9,834 bases of DNA from Candidatus Bipolaricaulota bacterium (GTDB taxonomy: Bacteria > Bipolaricaulota > Bipolaricaulia > RBG-16-55-9 > DRXL01). A model generated the notes under the pieces. It was given only the letters and a program-made list of their open reading frames with translations, had not been told where the DNA came from and did not search any database. The stretch is from assembly GCA_023512665.1 (NCBI GenBank), contig JAILZC010000014.1, forward strand, positions 1-9,834, given 5' to 3'. This document shows, piece after piece, positions 9,201 through 9,834 of the stretch; position 1 is the first letter of the stretch, and every line of letters begins with the position of its first letter. Position numbers and translations under genes: made by a program.

Positions 9201-9612
9201 CGACGTCGTGATTGAGGCTAAAGAGCGAGAACGTCCGTGGGGCGGGGTTCCCGTCGGACTTGATCTGAATATGGAACGTTCCGGGGACGAACGATTGATA
9301 GAAGAGACTCTCAATGGGAGGCTCGGTGCCCGATTGAATGCGCTGCGATGCGGCAACTTGGGTGCCGTTATTATTGAAGAGATAGAGATCGTAATCGTTG
9401 GCTGAGCCGGGCCAGTCGTTCCACGTGAGAAAGACCCCGATCTGCTCCCCGGCGTTCACCGTGATAGAGAGAGACTCGTCGCCGGCAGAAAACTCGTGCC
9501 ATTTGTTGCCGTTCGTATCGCGGAACGTCCCTTGCCAGTGGCGTCGCCCGTAATTGCCCGCGGCGTTGACCCATAAGACCCCACGGCTGCGGGCATCGGC
9601 GACGATGGCCAA
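6265..9612 (-). CDS. Subtilase (S8)-like protein with CARDB, DUF4384 and PKD domains, 5'-truncated
   Basis: The open frame gives 1115 residues from a TTG at 9612 but starts inside a subtilisin fold. The oxyanion Asn (N20 in VNAAGN) and catalytic Ser (S207 in PGTSAAAPHVTG) are present. The catalytic Asp and His, propeptide and signal peptide are missing. Between N20 and S207 lies an inserted beta-sandwich (~45-132; NDYDLYLFNNNG) resembling PPC-type domains. Next come four CARDB repeats (~266-369, 375-477, 485-588, 594-697), a DUF4384 domain (~702-790; YRIGERLQIFLRLGAQAYVY), a PKD domain (~845-928; YDWDLDGDGSFD), a Thr/Pro linker (PTPTPTPRP) and an unassigned ~170-residue C-terminus. Such architectures are extracellular. 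As read it cannot be an active protease. No Shine-Dalgarno precedes the TTG, and the frame closes upstream at 9703-9705, inside the neighbouring gene. It is a truncated pseudogene or an assembly artefact; the domain content itself is reliable. Confidence 0.85.
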   Translation of the reverse strand: MAIVADARSRGVLWVNAAGNYGRRHWQGTFRDTNGNKWHEFSAGDESLSITVNAGEQIGVFLTWNDWPGSANDYDLYLFNNNGTQVAASQRIQSGTEPPIESLFYQSFVPGTFHIQIKSDGNPAPRTFSLFSLNHDVEYPVPSNSIIAPGDSPNALTVGAVNRQNWTTGPIAPYSSQGPTNAGLSKPDIVGPDRVSTFTYTEFPGTSAAAPHVTGAAALLLSENPSLTAGQLEARLKGDAVPMGSPLQFGSGRLNLAQSSPPPTGQPDLTVSGLTSSPSNPRVGDFVTVSGIVRNIGNANAGPFVIEIRDSSGTDRRNIAGLNAGGSTSFSFTRRVNQATETFTVVADATNQVNESNETNNAAELRIIATQPTLKPDLAIASTDWSPRTLTVGQNVTLSIGVRNQGQANAGPFVIEIRDSAGTDRQTLSGLVVGSTGPVSFTRRVHNTTEFFTITVDATNQIDELDETNNSVQIRVDAQPQVQRKPDLTIAGVDWAPRTPRLGETINFTIVVRNQGDAAAGPFIIEIRDSAGTDRRTLSVLGAANSVSLAFARRQNNATEIFTITADVTNQVDESNETNNSTQVRIDALAETRLPDLIIDSLDYSPRDPAVGSSLTLTAIVRNIGNADAGPFIVELQDSAGTTRQSITGLRTGASVRVDFARRLNSSSETFTVTADALRQVAESNETNNSRQITVRASTPSQLSIAISTDKTSYRIGERLQIFLRLGAQAYVYVYDIDPAGRVSQVFPNSFSRQNLLNAGTYTLPDGPYTLAITGPEGTEYLHAVAITQPIDLGLNGLQNTSWLNPETFRAELARRIQSVAPSATWTSASTSFQVGTTVPPRAPTACFTFSPTNPIVNQPVTFDASCSTDPDGRIVRYDWDLDGDGSFDSQGVRVTAIFRQARTYTVTLRVTDDRGLSDAQSKSVTVQATSTPPTPTPTPRPYIPLGAGGLFILGTDKLYFIVQGATGWNSDRPYQISLAVNGSIDGIGVQTEGVATAQPVPQITQQLSQITLSGSVRSNGRVIYTIQLSDTVSAARVELLLDVNGDGTAERTQTNTIFIFITGLGRVPGFYLPFSNPFIIRNAANQSLLPFEEFTRLCVPSQPSGFETSSCWPG
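7522..8817 (-). repeat. Four tandem CARDB-encoding repeats (~327-330 bp each)
   Basis: The units lie at about 8506-8817, 8182-8490, 7849-8160 and 7522-7833, in coding order, with a period of 109-110 codons. Each starts PDL, contains VRN(I/Q)G, GPF(V/I)(I/V)E, a GT(D/T)R stretch and F(T/A)RR, and ends (E/D)TNN. The segment encoding GPFVIEIRDSAGTDR is also well conserved at DNA level, with GCTGTCGCGGAT shared by the first three units, indicating recent duplication or gene conversion. CARDB modules are extracellular adhesion-type beta-sandwiches. Confidence 0.88.
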
Positions 9613-9635
9613 AGAAGGACCCTGAGGATACCAAC
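9613..9635. other. Abrupt junction between truncated peptidase and intact pilus-gene start
   Basis: Minus-strand similarity to subtilases fades within about ten codons upstream of 9612. On the plus strand this same short stretch holds the Shine-Dalgarno of the next gene (GAGGA, 9624-9628, seven bases before ATG 9636). Two divergent genes therefore share 23 bases, with one missing its 5' part and the other complete at its start. It may be a recombination point or an assembly join. Confidence 0.55.
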
Positions 9636-9834
9636 ATGAAAGTAGCAGTGACCTTTCTGGTGATGCTGGGGCTGCTGGCGGCGGTGTGCGCGATGATCCT
9701 GGTCAAGTCGCTGACGGCGCGTCCGCTGGCGACGGCGTCCGGGGAGAAGGACCCCGAGGTCGAGATCCTCGTGGCGACGCGCGACATGACCGTCTCGGAA
9801 ATCGTGGACGCCCGTTCGGTGCAGACCAGGAAAA
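9636..9834 (+). CDS. cpaB: CpaB-like Flp pilus assembly protein, N-terminal part (runs off window)
   Basis: The frame starts at ATG 9636 after a GAGGA Shine-Dalgarno with seven-base spacing and stays open for 66 codons to the window end. It begins with a single hydrophobic anchor (MKVAVTFLVMLGLLAAVCAM, continuing to ILVKSL). A short linker follows, then the start of a SAF-type domain: EVEILVATRDMTVSEIVDAR, like the VLVAARDIPAGTVLDA pattern of CpaB/RcpC proteins. These act in the periplasm with the outer-membrane secretin of tight-adherence (Flp) pili. By hand count about 88% of codons end in G or C and seven of eight Leu codons are CTG, so codon use is somewhat more GC-biased than in the neighbouring peptidase (about 80% over its first 66 codons). 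The assignment rests on a short fragment; another SAF-domain protein is possible. Confidence 0.6.
   Translation, partial: MKVAVTFLVMLGLLAAVCAMILVKSLTARPLATASGEKDPEVEILVATRDMTVSEIVDARSVQTRK

Overview
The window looks like a piece of a moderately GC-rich bacterial chromosome, cut through a gene at each end. The phoH–pgpH pair, the NAD-dependent DNA ligase and the secreted repeat proteins are all bacterial. The secreted beta-helix protein and the subtilase–CARDB–DUF4384–PKD protein resemble what I remember from deep-branching thermophile-associated lineages such as Bipolaricaulota/Acetothermia. That placement is an impression only and was not tested. The last ~200 bases look different and read like the start of a CpaB-type pilus gene of the kind seen in planctomycetes, so the right end may not belong to the same genome.

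Layout. (1) 2-1553, plus strand: the 3' end of a PhoH-family ATPase gene overlaps by 26 nt a gene for a PgpH-type HD phosphodiesterase (c-di-AMP hydrolase family). This PgpH lacks the usual extracellular sensor domain, and the expected next gene, ybeY, is absent. (2) 1569-3086, minus strand: a secreted right-handed beta-helix protein built from two duplicated modules, with a strong Shine-Dalgarno and a consensus -10. (3) 3189-3803, minus strand: a RAYT (REP-associated HUH/tyrosine transposase). A 28-bp perfect palindrome starting with GTAG, which resembles its own REP substrate, sits in frame inside the gene. The transposase region is bracketed by 26-bp direct repeats (24/26 identical) whose starts are 850 bp apart. 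(4) 3991-6250, plus strand: a promoter, a 47-codon membrane-protein gene and ligA. The last 17 codons and the stop codon of ligA are supplied by a GC-rich inverted repeat. (5) 6265-9612, minus strand: a large secreted-type subtilase-like protein with four CARDB repeats, a DUF4384 domain and a PKD domain. It has lost its N-terminus, including the catalytic Asp and His. (6) 9636-9834, plus strand: the start of a CpaB/SAF-domain gene with a good Shine-Dalgarno, running off the window.

How the genes work together. Only phoH–pgpH and smORF–ligA look like transcription units. The rest are separate genes in convergent or divergent arrangement. The clearest unusual system is the RAYT with its embedded REP and flanking repeats. 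The most important caution is the junction at about 9610-9635, where a truncated peptidase abuts an intact gene start. It is either a real rearrangement or an assembly chimera.
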